A stretch of DNA of 50,100 bases, taken from positions 1 to 50,100 of the forward strand of contig NZ_JAEMTA010000035.1 in assembly GCF_016462545.1 (NCBI RefSeq), written 5' to 3'. Every line of letters starts with the position of its first letter. The stretch's first letter is position 1. The translations under genes and the position numbers were made by a program. Below, in pieces: positions 31,083 through 40,244 of the stretch. The stretch is from Mycolicibacterium sp. (GTDB lineage Bacteria > Actinomycetota > Actinomycetes > Mycobacteriales > Mycobacteriaceae). A model generated the notes under the pieces. It had not been told where the DNA came from and searched no databases. It saw nothing but the letters and a program-made list of their open reading frames with translations.

Positions 31083-32471
31083 TCAGTCGACCTCGGCGAG
31101 GAGCTGCCGCAGACCCGTGGCGAGGCCGTCGGCCAGGGCGCCCGGATCTCCCAGCAGATCCGGGCACGAGATCACGCCGACGTGGAGTACCCCGTTGACC
31201 GTCCACATCGTGATGTTCAGCCCGGCGCCATGCAGCACGGGCCCGAACGGATACATCGCCGTGATCTCCGCGCCGAGGAAGTAGCGCGCCCGAGGCCCTG
31301 GCACGTTGGACACGATGACGTTGTACATCGGCCGGAACCGGGTGATCCGCGCGTACGCCCGCTTCGCGATGCCCAGGGTGACGGGGCCGGTCAGCTCGCA
31401 CCAGTCCTGCAGCAGCATGGCGCCGATCGACGAACTGTGCTCCTTGGCAATGGTATTGGCCGGAGCCATCGCCCTGAGTCGTTCGGCGGGGTCCGCGATC
31501 TGTGTCAACAGCCTGGCGTACATTCCCGAAACCTGGTTGCGCTCTTGGCGTTCCACGGACTCATGCACCGATACCGGCACCAGGGCGACCAGCGAGCGGC
31601 TCGGCAGCTCGCCGCGCTCGAGCAGGAACTGGCGGACCACCCCGCCGATCAGGGCCATCAGGACGTCGTTGACGGTGACCCCGAAGTGGTTCTTGACCCG
31701 CTTGACGTCGTCGAGGTCGAGTCGGGCGAAGGCGACCCTGCGAGCCGGCGTGAGGCGGGCGTTGAGCGCCGTCCGTGGAGCGGTGAACGGCGCTGCCATG
31801 GCGCGGCCGCTCACCGCCCGCCGGACGGTGTCGACCACCGCTCTGGCGGTGGCGGGCAGCAGCGCTACGGCGTAGGGGAGTCGGCCGAGGAACCGGGCGA
31901 GGCCGCCGATGACGAGCACGAGCCGGCGCGCGGACGGCATTGGCGCAGCCGGAACCGCCGGGGGACAGTCGATGTCAGTGCTGCACAGCTGCGACAGCAT
32001 CGCTGCGAAGGTCACCCCGTCGGCCGCGGCGTGGTGAACCTTGACCATGACCGCCAGCCGGTCGGGATCCTGGCCGCCCTCGATGACCCACATCTCCCAC
32101 GGCAGCCGGTCACGACCGAGCGGCAGAGCGGCCAGCTCCCCACAGATCCTTGCGAGCTCGGCTCGGCCGGGCGATGCCGGCAGGCCGATCCGGTGCAGGT
32201 GTCGGTCGAGGTCGTGGTCGCCGTCGAGGTCGCCGTCGTCCACCCAGACGGGACGGCCGAGGTGCGCGACGCCGCGCGCCGGCCTCTCCCGGAACGCCGG
32301 CAGGCCACGCAGGCGCAGCGTGAGGGCGTGGCGGAAGTGGTCCCAGTCATAACCACCGGGAATCGTCGAGGTGTCCAGTTCCAGCACCGAGATCACCTGC
32401 AGGGGCTGCGCTGCGCTCTCCAGGTGCAGAAAGCTGGCGTCGAGTCCACTGAGCCACCGCGGGCGGGTCAC
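31083..32471 (-). CDS. Wax ester synthase/diacylglycerol acyltransferase (WS/DGAT) family protein
   Basis: 462 residues from GTG 32471. WS/DGAT features: LSGLDASFLHLE at the N-terminus, catalytic HHAAADG (His146, His147, Asp151), PRTALNARLTPARRVAFARLDLDDVK, GVTVNDVLMALIGGVVRQFL, and NVIVSNVPGPRARYF near the C-terminus. Such enzymes transfer acyl-CoA to alcohols or diacylglycerol. Convergent with the PapA5-like gene (9-bp gap) and divergent from an SDR (26-bp gap). Its placement inside the lipid locus suggests a role with the same lipid, but a separate triacylglycerol or wax ester role is equally possible. Confidence 0.9.
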   Translation of the reverse strand: MTRPRWLSGLDASFLHLESAAQPLQVISVLELDTSTIPGGYDWDHFRHALTLRLRGLPAFRERPARGVAHLGRPVWVDDGDLDGDHDLDRHLHRIGLPASPGRAELARICGELAALPLGRDRLPWEMWVIEGGQDPDRLAVMVKVHHAAADGVTFAAMLSQLCSTDIDCPPAVPAAPMPSARRLVLVIGGLARFLGRLPYAVALLPATARAVVDTVRRAVSGRAMAAPFTAPRTALNARLTPARRVAFARLDLDDVKRVKNHFGVTVNDVLMALIGGVVRQFLLERGELPSRSLVALVPVSVHESVERQERNQVSGMYARLLTQIADPAERLRAMAPANTIAKEHSSSIGAMLLQDWCELTGPVTLGIAKRAYARITRFRPMYNVIVSNVPGPRARYFLGAEITAMYPFGPVLHGAGLNITMWTVNGVLHVGVISCPDLLGDPGALADGLATGLRQLLAEVD

Positions 32472-32497
32472 GCGGCCCCCGCTGATCGGAGTCGACG

Positions 32498-33283
32498 ATG
32501 GTCACCCTGATCACCGGGGCGTCGACCGGAATCGGTGCGGAGTTCGCCGAGCAGTTCGCCGCGCGCGGCCATGACCTCGTCGTCGTCGCCCGCAGTGCGG
32601 ACAAGCTGCAGGCGCTGGCGGCGCGGCTGCGCGTGGCGCACGGTGTCGAGGTGACCGTGCTGGCCCGGGACCTGTCGCTCCCCACGGCCGCCGGCGACCT
32701 GTGGGAGGAGACGAATCGGCTCGGCCTCGAGGTCAGCGTGCTGGTCAACAATGCCGGCTTCGGTACGCACTGTGACGTCGCGGACGCGGACCCGCGGCGC
32801 CTCGAGGAGGCGATCGAGCTCAACTGCCGGACGGTGGTCGGCACCTGCGTCCGTTACCTTCCGCAGATGCGCGCCAGGGGGGCGGGAACGATCGTCAACG
32901 TGGCGTCGATCGCGGCGTTCCAGCCACTGCCGAAGATGGCGGTCTACGGTGCGTCCAAGGCGTTCGTGTTGTCGTTCACCGAGGCGCTCTGGGCCGAGGA
33001 GCGCACGCACGGAATCCGCGTGCTGGCGGTCTGCCCCGGGCTGACCGACACCCCGTTCTTCGAGTTGGCGGGTGGCGCCGCGGCGACCGCCGCGTCGGGC
33101 ACCGCGGCCTCGGCGGTCACCCGCAGCCCACGCCAGGTCGTCGACGCCACGATGCGCGCGCTCTCCGGCCGCAAGCCCAGCTTCGTCGACGGCGTTGCCA
33201 ATGCCCTCGTCGCGCGGGTGGTCACCCGGGTGCTGCCCCGGCGAGCATCGATCGCGGTGTCCGGGTGGCTGGTGGACGGCTGA
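32498..33283 (+). CDS. Short-chain dehydrogenase/reductase in the lipid locus
   Basis: 261 residues. Classical SDR: TGASTGIG cofactor loop (6-13), NNAGFG, Ser in VNVASIAAF, and YGASK catalytic Tyr-Lys pair (about 149-153), PG after it. The C-terminus has a short hydrophobic/basic tail (LVARVVTRVLPRRASIAVSGW) that may touch the membrane. Divergent from the WS/DGAT gene and convergent with the large PKS (2 bases between stops). It could reduce the ketone left by the PpsE-like module; no direct evidence. Confidence 0.9.
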   Translation: MVTLITGASTGIGAEFAEQFAARGHDLVVVARSADKLQALAARLRVAHGVEVTVLARDLSLPTAAGDLWEETNRLGLEVSVLVNNAGFGTHCDVADADPRRLEEAIELNCRTVVGTCVRYLPQMRARGAGTIVNVASIAAFQPLPKMAVYGASKAFVLSFTEALWAEERTHGIRVLAVCPGLTDTPFFELAGGAAATAASGTAASAVTRSPRQVVDATMRALSGRKPSFVDGVANALVARVVTRVLPRRASIAVSGWLVDG

Positions 33284-33285
33284 CA

Positions 33286-36200
33286 CTACCCGGTGCCGTC
33301 GAGGGTCTCGGTCAGATGTCCGGCCAGCGCCCGCGGCGTGCCGTAGGTGACGATGGTCTTGGGGGTCAGACGGATCCCCGTCTGGCTCTCGATGTGGGTC
33401 CGCAACTCAAGGGTGCCAAGGGAATCCAGGCCATGGTCGGCGAATGAACGGTCCGGATCGACGGCCCGCCGCAGGATCAGGCCGACCTGTTCGGTGACCA
33501 GGCGTCGCAACCGATTCGGCCACTCGTCCGGCGCCAGCCCGGCGAGTTCGGCCAGCACCGTGGGGACGTCGGCGCCGTGCTGTCCGTCGGGGTCGCGGAA
33601 CGCCTCGGCGAACGGGCTGCGCGCGGCCAGCGCCGTCAACAACGGCATCCCGGTCAACGGCAGGTAGCCCGTGTACGGCCGATCATGGCGCAGGATCGCC
33701 CGGAACGCGTAGCCGCCGTCCTCCGGCCTGATCATCGTGACGTCACCGCGGTCCGCCACGCCGGTGCCGCGGCCGATGTCGGCCCACGCGCCCCAGGCGA
33801 TCGAATAGGCCGCAATGCCCTGGCGGCGTTGCCATGTCGTGAAGGTATCCAGCCAGCTGTTGGCTGCCGAATAGGCGCCCTGGCCGGGTGAGCCGAGCAG
33901 GACTGCGGCCGAGGAGAAGTGGCAGAACCAGTCCAGCGGCTGCCCGGCTGCGGCCCGATGGAGATGCCACGCGCCGTTGACCTTCGGCGCCCAGTCCCGT
34001 TCGACGAGGTCGTCGGTGATGGTGCCGAGGGTGGCGTCGTCGACGACGGCGGCAGCGTGCAGGATGCCGCGCAGAGGTAGCCCGGTGGCGGTGGCAGCGC
34101 TGACGAGTCGCGCCGCAGTCTCCGGGTCGGCGATGTTGCCGCACAGCACCACGATGTCGGTCCCGTTGGCACGCAGGCGTTCGATCGTCTTCTGCGCCCG
34201 CGGATTCGGTTGAGAGCGCGACGTCAGGACGATGCGGCCGCATCCTCCGGAGGCCATCACCGCGGCCAGGAACAGACCCAGGCCGCCGACTCCGCCGGTG
34301 ATGAGGTAGGAGCCGTCGTTCCGGAAGACCGGGGCCCGGTTCGGCGGTACGGCCACCCGGGTGGATTCACGCTTTTCCACCGAGAGGACGAGCTTGCCGG
34401 TGTGCTCGGCCGCGCTGATGGCCCTGATGGCGGTGGCCGCCTCGGTCAGCGGATACACGGTGTGCTCGGGTACCGGCAGCACCCCGTCACCGACCAACTC
34501 GTAGACCTTTCGCAGAAGTGCCCCAATGGCTTTGGGCGCTCCTGTCGTCATCAGGGCCAGATCGGCGTAGTAGAAGGTCAGGTTCCGTCGGAACGGATAG
34601 AGGTCGACTCGGGTGTGTTCGTAGACGTCCCGCTTGCCGATCTCGACGAAGCGGCCGCCGAAGGCCAGCAGTTCGAGTCCCGCGCGCTGGGCCGGTCCGG
34701 TCAGCGAGTTGAGGACCACGTCGACGCCGTATCCGTCGGTGTCGTGACGGATCTGATCTGCGAAATCAGTTGAGCGGGAATCGTATACGTGGTCGACGCC
34801 CATCTCGTGGAGCAGCTGCCAGCGGCGGGGGCTGCCCGCCGTGGCGTAGATTTCGGCCCCTATGTGGCGGGCGATCGCAAGGGCCGCCTGGCCGACCCCG
34901 CCCGTGGCGGAGTGGATGAGCACGCGGTCGCCGGGCGCGAGCCGGGCCAGATCGCACAACCCGTACCACGCCGTGCCGTAGCCGGTGGAGACCGCGGCGG
35001 CCTGTTCGGCGCTCAGGCCGGCAGGCAGTGGCGCGACCAGGCGGGCGTCGCAGGTGACGTACGTGCCCCAGCAGCCGCCCGCGCCGAAACCGCCGACTTC
35101 GTCACCGATTCGGTGCTCGGTGACTCCAGGACCGACGGCGCTGATGACACCCGTGAAGTCCAGGCCGAGTTGCGGTGGCTTGCCGTCGAACGTGGGATAG
35201 CGGCCGAAGGCGGCCAGCACGTCGGCGAAGTTGATGCTGGAGGCGCTGACCGCGACCTCGACCTGCCCGGCCGTCGGGATCGGACGTTCGGCCGCGACCA
35301 GCTCGAGGGTCTGCAGATCACCGGGGTTGCGTACCTGCAGTCGCATGCCGTCGGATGCGGGATCGGCCAGGGCGGTGCGTCGTTCGTCGGCGCGCAGCGG
35401 AGACCGGCGCAGCCGCGCCACGTAGCGCGATCCGTCCCGCCAGGCGGTGTCGTCCTCGTCGGAGCTGCTCAGGAGTTCCTGTGCCACGAGATCGGCGGCG
35501 GTTCCCGCATCGACGTCTATCTGGGTCGGTCGCAGCTGGGTCTGCTCGGCACCGATCACCCGAACCAGGCCACGCACGCCACCGTGGTCGAGGTCGATCC
35601 GGTCGTGATGCGTGACGGCCTGCGCGTTGCGGGTGACGACGTACAGGCGCGGCGGCCGTGCGTCGATATCCGACAGCTCACGGGCGACGTGCACGACGTG
35701 CGAGACGAGGTCGCGACCGCGCACGAGGGTGGCGTCCGTGGGGTCGACGTCGGCCGGCGGGGCCAGCACCACCACGCCGGTCAGCCCGTCCGGGTCGAGG
35801 GGATCGCCGGGCGGCGCCGTCCGGCACCGAGCGCCGCCGGCCACCAGCGCATCCGACAGTTCCGCGGCGAGCGGGTCGGTGTCGGCGGCGATCAGCAGCC
35901 ACTGCCCGGCGATGGTGGCAATGCCCGGCGGCTCGCGCTGCTCCCACTCGACGGTCACCAGCCGATCGGAGAGCATGCGGTCGCGCATCCCTGCCTTGCT
36001 GGCACCGCTACCCATCCGCAATCCGTCGACCGCAAGGAGCACCTCGCCGTCGCCATCTAGCACCTCGAGGTTCGCCTCGATCGTCGCGGCGTCGGACTTC
36101 GTCACGCAGACATGGCAATAGCGGGCGTTGCGTCCGGATCCGAAGCTGTGCAGTCGCCCGACACTCAGCGGCAATAGCAGGCCGCCCTCGCGCGTGCCGG

Positions 36201-39200
36201 CGACGAACAGGTGGGCGCCGACGGATTGGAAGCAGGCGTCCAACACGGCGGGGTGAATGCCGTAGCCGGACTGCTCGGCCCTGATGTCTGCGGGCGCTGC
36301 GATCTCGGCCAGTAGCGTGGCGCCGTCCGCCGTGGTGTGTACGCGGATCAGGCCGCCGAACGCGGGACCGAATGCGATGCCACGCGCAGCCAGTGATTGC
36401 CGAATATCCTCCCCGCCCAACGTATTCGGGAACGCGGTGAGCAGATCCTGGACGTCGCGGCGGGCGGGCCGACGGACGTCGTCGACCGCGTACAGGTCGG
36501 CGCCCGCGCGACGGACCCGATCCCCGGCCCCCTCACCCGAGTCGGTCTGCACGGCGAAGGACGCGACACCCGGCCGCTCGATCGAGGCGACGGCGGCAAC
36601 CTCGGTGTGGTCGTCGAGCAGGAGGAGTTCGTCGAAGTGGACGTCGCGCACTTCCGCGCCGCCTGCGAACAGGGCGTCTGCGGCCGCCAAGGCCATCTCG
36701 CAGTAGACGGCTCCCGGCAGTGCCACGACGTCGTGCACCCGATGATCGGCCAGCCACGGCCGGGCAGCAGTGCCGACGTCGGCCTGCCAGGCGTGCCGCT
36801 CGGGTTCCTCCAACAGTCGGACGTGTGCGCCGAGCAGGGGATGCACGGCGACGTGATGGCCCTGCCCGCCGGCGTCGGCCCGGGCGAGCAGCAGCCGGTG
36901 GTGGGTCCACGTGGGAAGCGGTGCGTCCACCAGTCGGCCGTCGGGGTACGGCACCGAGAAGTCCACCGCGGCACCGGCGCTGAACACATCGGAGACGATG
37001 CCGAGCACGCCGTGCGGCGATGGCTGGTCGCGCCGCAGGCTGGCGAGCGCGGCCGCCGGCGTCTCCATCCCGTGGGCGGTCTGTTCGACGGCGCGCGTCA
37101 GCAGCGGGTGCGGCGACAACTCCGTGAAGACTCGATGGCCGTCCTCCAGGGCAGCTTGCACCGCTGAGGAGAAGCGGACCGTCTGACGCAGGTTGGCCAC
37201 CCAGTAATCCGCATCGCACGCCGGTGCTGCGCGCGGGTCGTCCCGGGTCGAGGAGTAGAAGGGGATCGCCGGGCTCCTCGGGGTGAGCTCCGCGAGCGAA
37301 GCGGCGAGATCGGCCAGGATCGGATCCACCCGAGGTGAATGGGAGGCCACGTCGACGGCCACCTCGCGCGCCGTCACCTCGCGCTGCTCCCAGGCCGCGA
37401 TGAGCTCGCGCACCGTCCGGGTGTCGCCGCCGATCACGGTGGTCTGCGGCGAGGCCACCACGGCTACGACCACGTCGTCGATACCGAGAGTCGCCAATTC
37501 TCGACGCACGGTGGCCTCGGGCAGATCCACCGAGGCCATCGCGCCCGACCCGGACAGCCGTCCCAGGAGCGTCGATCGGCGACAGATCACCCGCACACCA
37601 TCCTGCAGCGACAGCGATCCCGCGACGACGGCCGCGGCGACCTCTCCCATGGAGTGCCCGATGACCGCGCCCGGCCGCACCCCGTGGGACGCCAGCGTCG
37701 CGGCGAGGGCCACCTGCATGGCGAACAGGGTCGGCTGAACCCGGCCGATGCCGGTCACGGTTTCCGGCGCCGACATCGCCTCGGTCACCGAGAACCCTGA
37801 TTCGTGCGCGATCAGCGGTTCGATGGTCGCGACGGTGTCGGCGAAGACCGGTTCGATCTGAAGAAGGTCCGCACCCATGCCGGCCCACTGCGATCCCTGC
37901 CCGGAGAACACCCACACCGGGCCGCGGTCGTCGCGTCCGACCGCCGCCGGGAAAGGAGTGTCCCCGGCGGCCACGTCGTGCAGGGCGGCGGACATCTCCT
38001 TGACGTCACCGGCGATCACCGACGTGCGCACCGTACGGTGCCCGCGTCGCCGCGCCAGGGTATAGCCCATGTCCGCCAACACAATTGGATCCGCGCACCG
38101 ATCCAGCCAGTCGGCCAGTCGGCCGCAGGTGCGCCGCAGTTCGTCGGCGGAACTCGAGGACAACGGAATCAGCATCGCGCGCTCGGGCAGGTCGTCGACG
38201 TCGGGTCCGGCGGTGTCGGCCTCGGGTGCCTGTTCGACGATGGCGTGCACGTTGGTGCCGGAGATCCCGTAGGACGACACCGCCGCGCGGCGTGGCCCGG
38301 GATGGCCGTCGGTCGGCCACGCCGTGACCTCCTTGGGCACGACGATCTTGGTGTCGATCCGCGCAAGTGACTCGGGCAGCTGGTTGAAGTGCACCATCGG
38401 CGGGACCAGGCCGTGCTGCAACTCGAGGATGGCCTTGATCAGACCGAGCGTGCCCGCCGCGGACTCGGTGTGGCCGAAGTTGGACTTCGCCGAGCCGAGC
38501 AGCACCTCGCCCGTGGCGCCGTAAGTCTGTGCGAGGCTTTCGAACTCGATCGGGTCGCCCACCGGGGTGCCGGTGCCGTGGGCCTCCACCACTGCGATGG
38601 TGTCGGCGTCCACCCCGGCCGCCGTCAGCGCCGCCCGGGCAGCGGCCGCCTGAGCCTCCTGCGACGGCGTCGCGATGTTCCTGGTCCGGCCGTCCGAGTT
38701 CGCCGCCGTGCCGCGAACGACGCCCAGAATCCGGTCGCCGTCGCGCAGCGCATCCGGCAGCCGCTTGAGCAGCACCACCGCACACCCCTCGGAGCGGACG
38801 AATCCGTCGGCCGCTTCGTCGAACGCCCGGCAGCGCCCGGTCGGCGACATCATGCCCTGCCCGGACGCCCACACCGTGGTCTCCGGCTGCAGGATCACCA
38901 TGCAACCGCCTGCCAGGGCGAGATCGCTCTCGCCTCCGTCGAGGCTGCGGCAGGCGGTGTGGACCGCCAACAGTCCAGATGAACACGCCGTGTCGACCGT
39001 GATCGCCGGACCGTGCAGGTTCATGGCGTAGGCCACCCGGCCGGAGGCCATCGCCGAGGCCAGGCCGGTGAAGCCGTATGCGCCGGCCTCCAGGCTGATT
39101 CGCATGTAGTCGTCATGTGACAGTCCGAGATACACACCCGTCATCGAGCCCGACAGCGAGGACGGAGCGATCCCGGCGTGCTCGACGGCTTCCCACGAGG

Positions 39201-39504
39201 TTTCGAGAAGCAGGCGGTGCTGCGGATCGATTGCCCTGGCCTGCTCGTCGTCGAGCCCGAAGAATGCGGCGTCGAAACCGCTCATGTCGTCGAGGAACGC
39301 GCCCCAGCGCGACACCGACCGACCCGGCACCCCGCGCTCGGAGTCGTAGAACTCGTCGGCGTCCCAGCGGTCCGCGGGAACATCGGTGACGAGGTCGTCC
39401 CCTCGGAGCAACGCGTCCCACAACTGCTCGGGGGAGTCGATGCCACCGGGAAGACGGCAGGCCATTCCAATGACCGCAATCGGCGTGACCATGGGTTCAG
39501 CCAC
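33286..39504 (-). CDS. Highly reducing type I PKS, mycocerosic acid synthase (Mas)-like: KS-AT-DH-ER-KR-ACP
   Basis: 2072 residues from GTG 39504, chosen because AAGGA stands seven bases upstream; GTG 39558 and ATG 39492 are alternatives. Domains: KS (about 8-430, Cys174 in DTACSSG), AT (about 530-830, Ser618 in GHSMGE, methylmalonyl-type VASHSPRVD), DH (about 900-1070, His921 in DHRVHDVVALP, where the usual Gly is Asp), ER (about 1400-1710, HSATGGVGQAA at 1531), KR (about 1730-1920, ITGGVGGLG at 1735, YSAAN), ACP (about 1990-2065, Ser2028 in GLDSLGTLEL). It matches Mas/Pks2/Pks5 enzymes, which repeatedly add methylmalonyl units to a fatty acid to make multimethyl-branched acids. Transcribed opposite to the Pps-like operon from its own promoter region. 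Confidence 0.94.
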   Translation of the reverse strand: MAEPMVTPIAVIGMACRLPGGIDSPEQLWDALLRGDDLVTDVPADRWDADEFYDSERGVPGRSVSRWGAFLDDMSGFDAAFFGLDDEQARAIDPQHRLLLETSWEAVEHAGIAPSSLSGSMTGVYLGLSHDDYMRISLEAGAYGFTGLASAMASGRVAYAMNLHGPAITVDTACSSGLLAVHTACRSLDGGESDLALAGGCMVILQPETTVWASGQGMMSPTGRCRAFDEAADGFVRSEGCAVVLLKRLPDALRDGDRILGVVRGTAANSDGRTRNIATPSQEAQAAAARAALTAAGVDADTIAVVEAHGTGTPVGDPIEFESLAQTYGATGEVLLGSAKSNFGHTESAAGTLGLIKAILELQHGLVPPMVHFNQLPESLARIDTKIVVPKEVTAWPTDGHPGPRRAAVSSYGISGTNVHAIVEQAPEADTAGPDVDDLPERAMLIPLSSSSADELRRTCGRLADWLDRCADPIVLADMGYTLARRRGHRTVRTSVIAGDVKEMSAALHDVAAGDTPFPAAVGRDDRGPVWVFSGQGSQWAGMGADLLQIEPVFADTVATIEPLIAHESGFSVTEAMSAPETVTGIGRVQPTLFAMQVALAATLASHGVRPGAVIGHSMGEVAAAVVAGSLSLQDGVRVICRRSTLLGRLSGSGAMASVDLPEATVRRELATLGIDDVVVAVVASPQTTVIGGDTRTVRELIAAWEQREVTAREVAVDVASHSPRVDPILADLAASLAELTPRSPAIPFYSSTRDDPRAAPACDADYWVANLRQTVRFSSAVQAALEDGHRVFTELSPHPLLTRAVEQTAHGMETPAAALASLRRDQPSPHGVLGIVSDVFSAGAAVDFSVPYPDGRLVDAPLPTWTHHRLLLARADAGGQGHHVAVHPLLGAHVRLLEEPERHAWQADVGTAARPWLADHRVHDVVALPGAVYCEMALAAADALFAGGAEVRDVHFDELLLLDDHTEVAAVASIERPGVASFAVQTDSGEGAGDRVRRAGADLYAVDDVRRPARRDVQDLLTAFPNTLGGEDIRQSLAARGIAFGPAFGGLIRVHTTADGATLLAEIAAPADIRAEQSGYGIHPAVLDACFQSVGAHLFVAGTREGGLLLPLSVGRLHSFGSGRNARYCHVCVTKSDAATIEANLEVLDGDGEVLLAVDGLRMGSGASKAGMRDRMLSDRLVTVEWEQREPPGIATIAGQWLLIAADTDPLAAELSDALVAGGARCRTAPPGDPLDPDGLTGVVVLAPPADVDPTDATLVRGRDLVSHVVHVARELSDIDARPPRLYVVTRNAQAVTHHDRIDLDHGGVRGLVRVIGAEQTQLRPTQIDVDAGTAADLVAQELLSSSDEDDTAWRDGSRYVARLRRSPLRADERRTALADPASDGMRLQVRNPGDLQTLELVAAERPIPTAGQVEVAVSASSINFADVLAAFGRYPTFDGKPPQLGLDFTGVISAVGPGVTEHRIGDEVGGFGAGGCWGTYVTCDARLVAPLPAGLSAEQAAAVSTGYGTAWYGLCDLARLAPGDRVLIHSATGGVGQAALAIARHIGAEIYATAGSPRRWQLLHEMGVDHVYDSRSTDFADQIRHDTDGYGVDVVLNSLTGPAQRAGLELLAFGGRFVEIGKRDVYEHTRVDLYPFRRNLTFYYADLALMTTGAPKAIGALLRKVYELVGDGVLPVPEHTVYPLTEAATAIRAISAAEHTGKLVLSVEKRESTRVAVPPNRAPVFRNDGSYLITGGVGGLGLFLAAVMASGGCGRIVLTSRSQPNPRAQKTIERLRANGTDIVVLCGNIADPETAARLVSAATATGLPLRGILHAAAVVDDATLGTITDDLVERDWAPKVNGAWHLHRAAAGQPLDWFCHFSSAAVLLGSPGQGAYSAANSWLDTFTTWQRRQGIAAYSIAWGAWADIGRGTGVADRGDVTMIRPEDGGYAFRAILRHDRPYTGYLPLTGMPLLTALAARSPFAEAFRDPDGQHGADVPTVLAELAGLAPDEWPNRLRRLVTEQVGLILRRAVDPDRSFADHGLDSLGTLELRTHIESQTGIRLTPKTIVTYGTPRALAGHLTETLDGTG

Positions 39505-39683
39505 TGGGGGATCCTTAATGTCTTCAGCCACGAGGCGCGCCTGAGCGGCAGCCGCCACTGGCGCCGCCAGCCTAGCTGACGCCCGGGTAAATACTGCTCG
39601 TCATGGGTCCGCCCGGTGTCTAATGGCGTTGTCGTCCACGGCGGCAGGATCTCCACCACCGATGAGGGGCGGGCCAGGCCACG
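39505..39683. promoter_or_regulatory. Divergent promoter region of the Mas-like PKS and the CMD-family gene
   Basis: A 179-bp gap between two divergent genes. On the minus strand AAGGA at about 39512-39516 is a good ribosome-binding site for the PKS. I see no convincing -10/-35 pair for either direction. One near-copy (six of seven bases) of the CTGACGT motif repeated before the FAAL gene occurs at about 39575, which may be chance. Confidence 0.35.
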
Positions 39684-40235
39684 ATGTCCAGGGAACGACC
39701 ACAGCCGCGAATCCCGTCCGGGGACCGGCGCCAACTCGGACTGTTCGGGTGGCTGTTCTGCAAGCTGTCCGCGCGGGCCTGGGGCGTGCCGGAACTGCAC
39801 CTGTTCACGGTGCTGGCTCAGCACGGTCGGCTGTTCTGGTCGTGGGCGCCGTTCAACGGCACGCTGCTGTACCGAGGACGCCTCCCCAAAAGCGATGCCG
39901 AGGTGGTCATCCTGCGAGTCGGACGACTGCGCGCGTGTGAGTACGAGTTGCAGCAGCACCGCAGGCTCGCCGTGCGGCGCGGTGTCGACGCGCGCACCCA
40001 GGCCGAGATCGCCGCCTGGCCCGAGTCGGTGAACCTGTCGCCGCGGCACCGGGTGTTGTTGGCCGGGGTCGACGAACTCATCGCCACGCGCACGATGTCG
40101 GACGAGGGCTGGCGAAGACTCATGGGGCACTTGGACCGACGCCAAGTGATCGAGTTCGTCACGCTGGTCGGTCAGTACGACGCGCTGGCGATGACGCTGA
40201 ACACGCTGCGGGTCCCGCTGGACTACCCCGACTAG
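39684..40235 (+). CDS. Carboxymuconolactone decarboxylase (AhpD-like) family protein
   Basis: 183 residues from ATG 39684. The block EVVILRVGRLRACEYELQQHRRLAVRRGV (about 73-101) is the CMD-family helix pair with ACEYELxQH, and VIEFVTLVGQYDALAMTLNTLRVPLD closes the domain. The second Cys of the AhpD CXXC redox pair is absent, so a peroxiredoxin-reductase role is unlikely. Small all-helical protein, often a trimer. Function unknown. Divergent from the PKS. Confidence 0.87.
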   Translation: MSRERPQPRIPSGDRRQLGLFGWLFCKLSARAWGVPELHLFTVLAQHGRLFWSWAPFNGTLLYRGRLPKSDAEVVILRVGRLRACEYELQQHRRLAVRRGVDARTQAEIAAWPESVNLSPRHRVLLAGVDELIATRTMSDEGWRRLMGHLDRRQVIEFVTLVGQYDALAMTLNTLRVPLDYPD

Positions 40236-40244
40236 TGACGAGTC

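Noticed and set aside
31083..32471. WS/DGAT-like protein as a second PapA5
   Set aside because: Its N-terminus (LSGLDASFLHLE) and HHAAADG context are of the WS/DGAT family, clearly distinct from the PapA5-like gene next to it.
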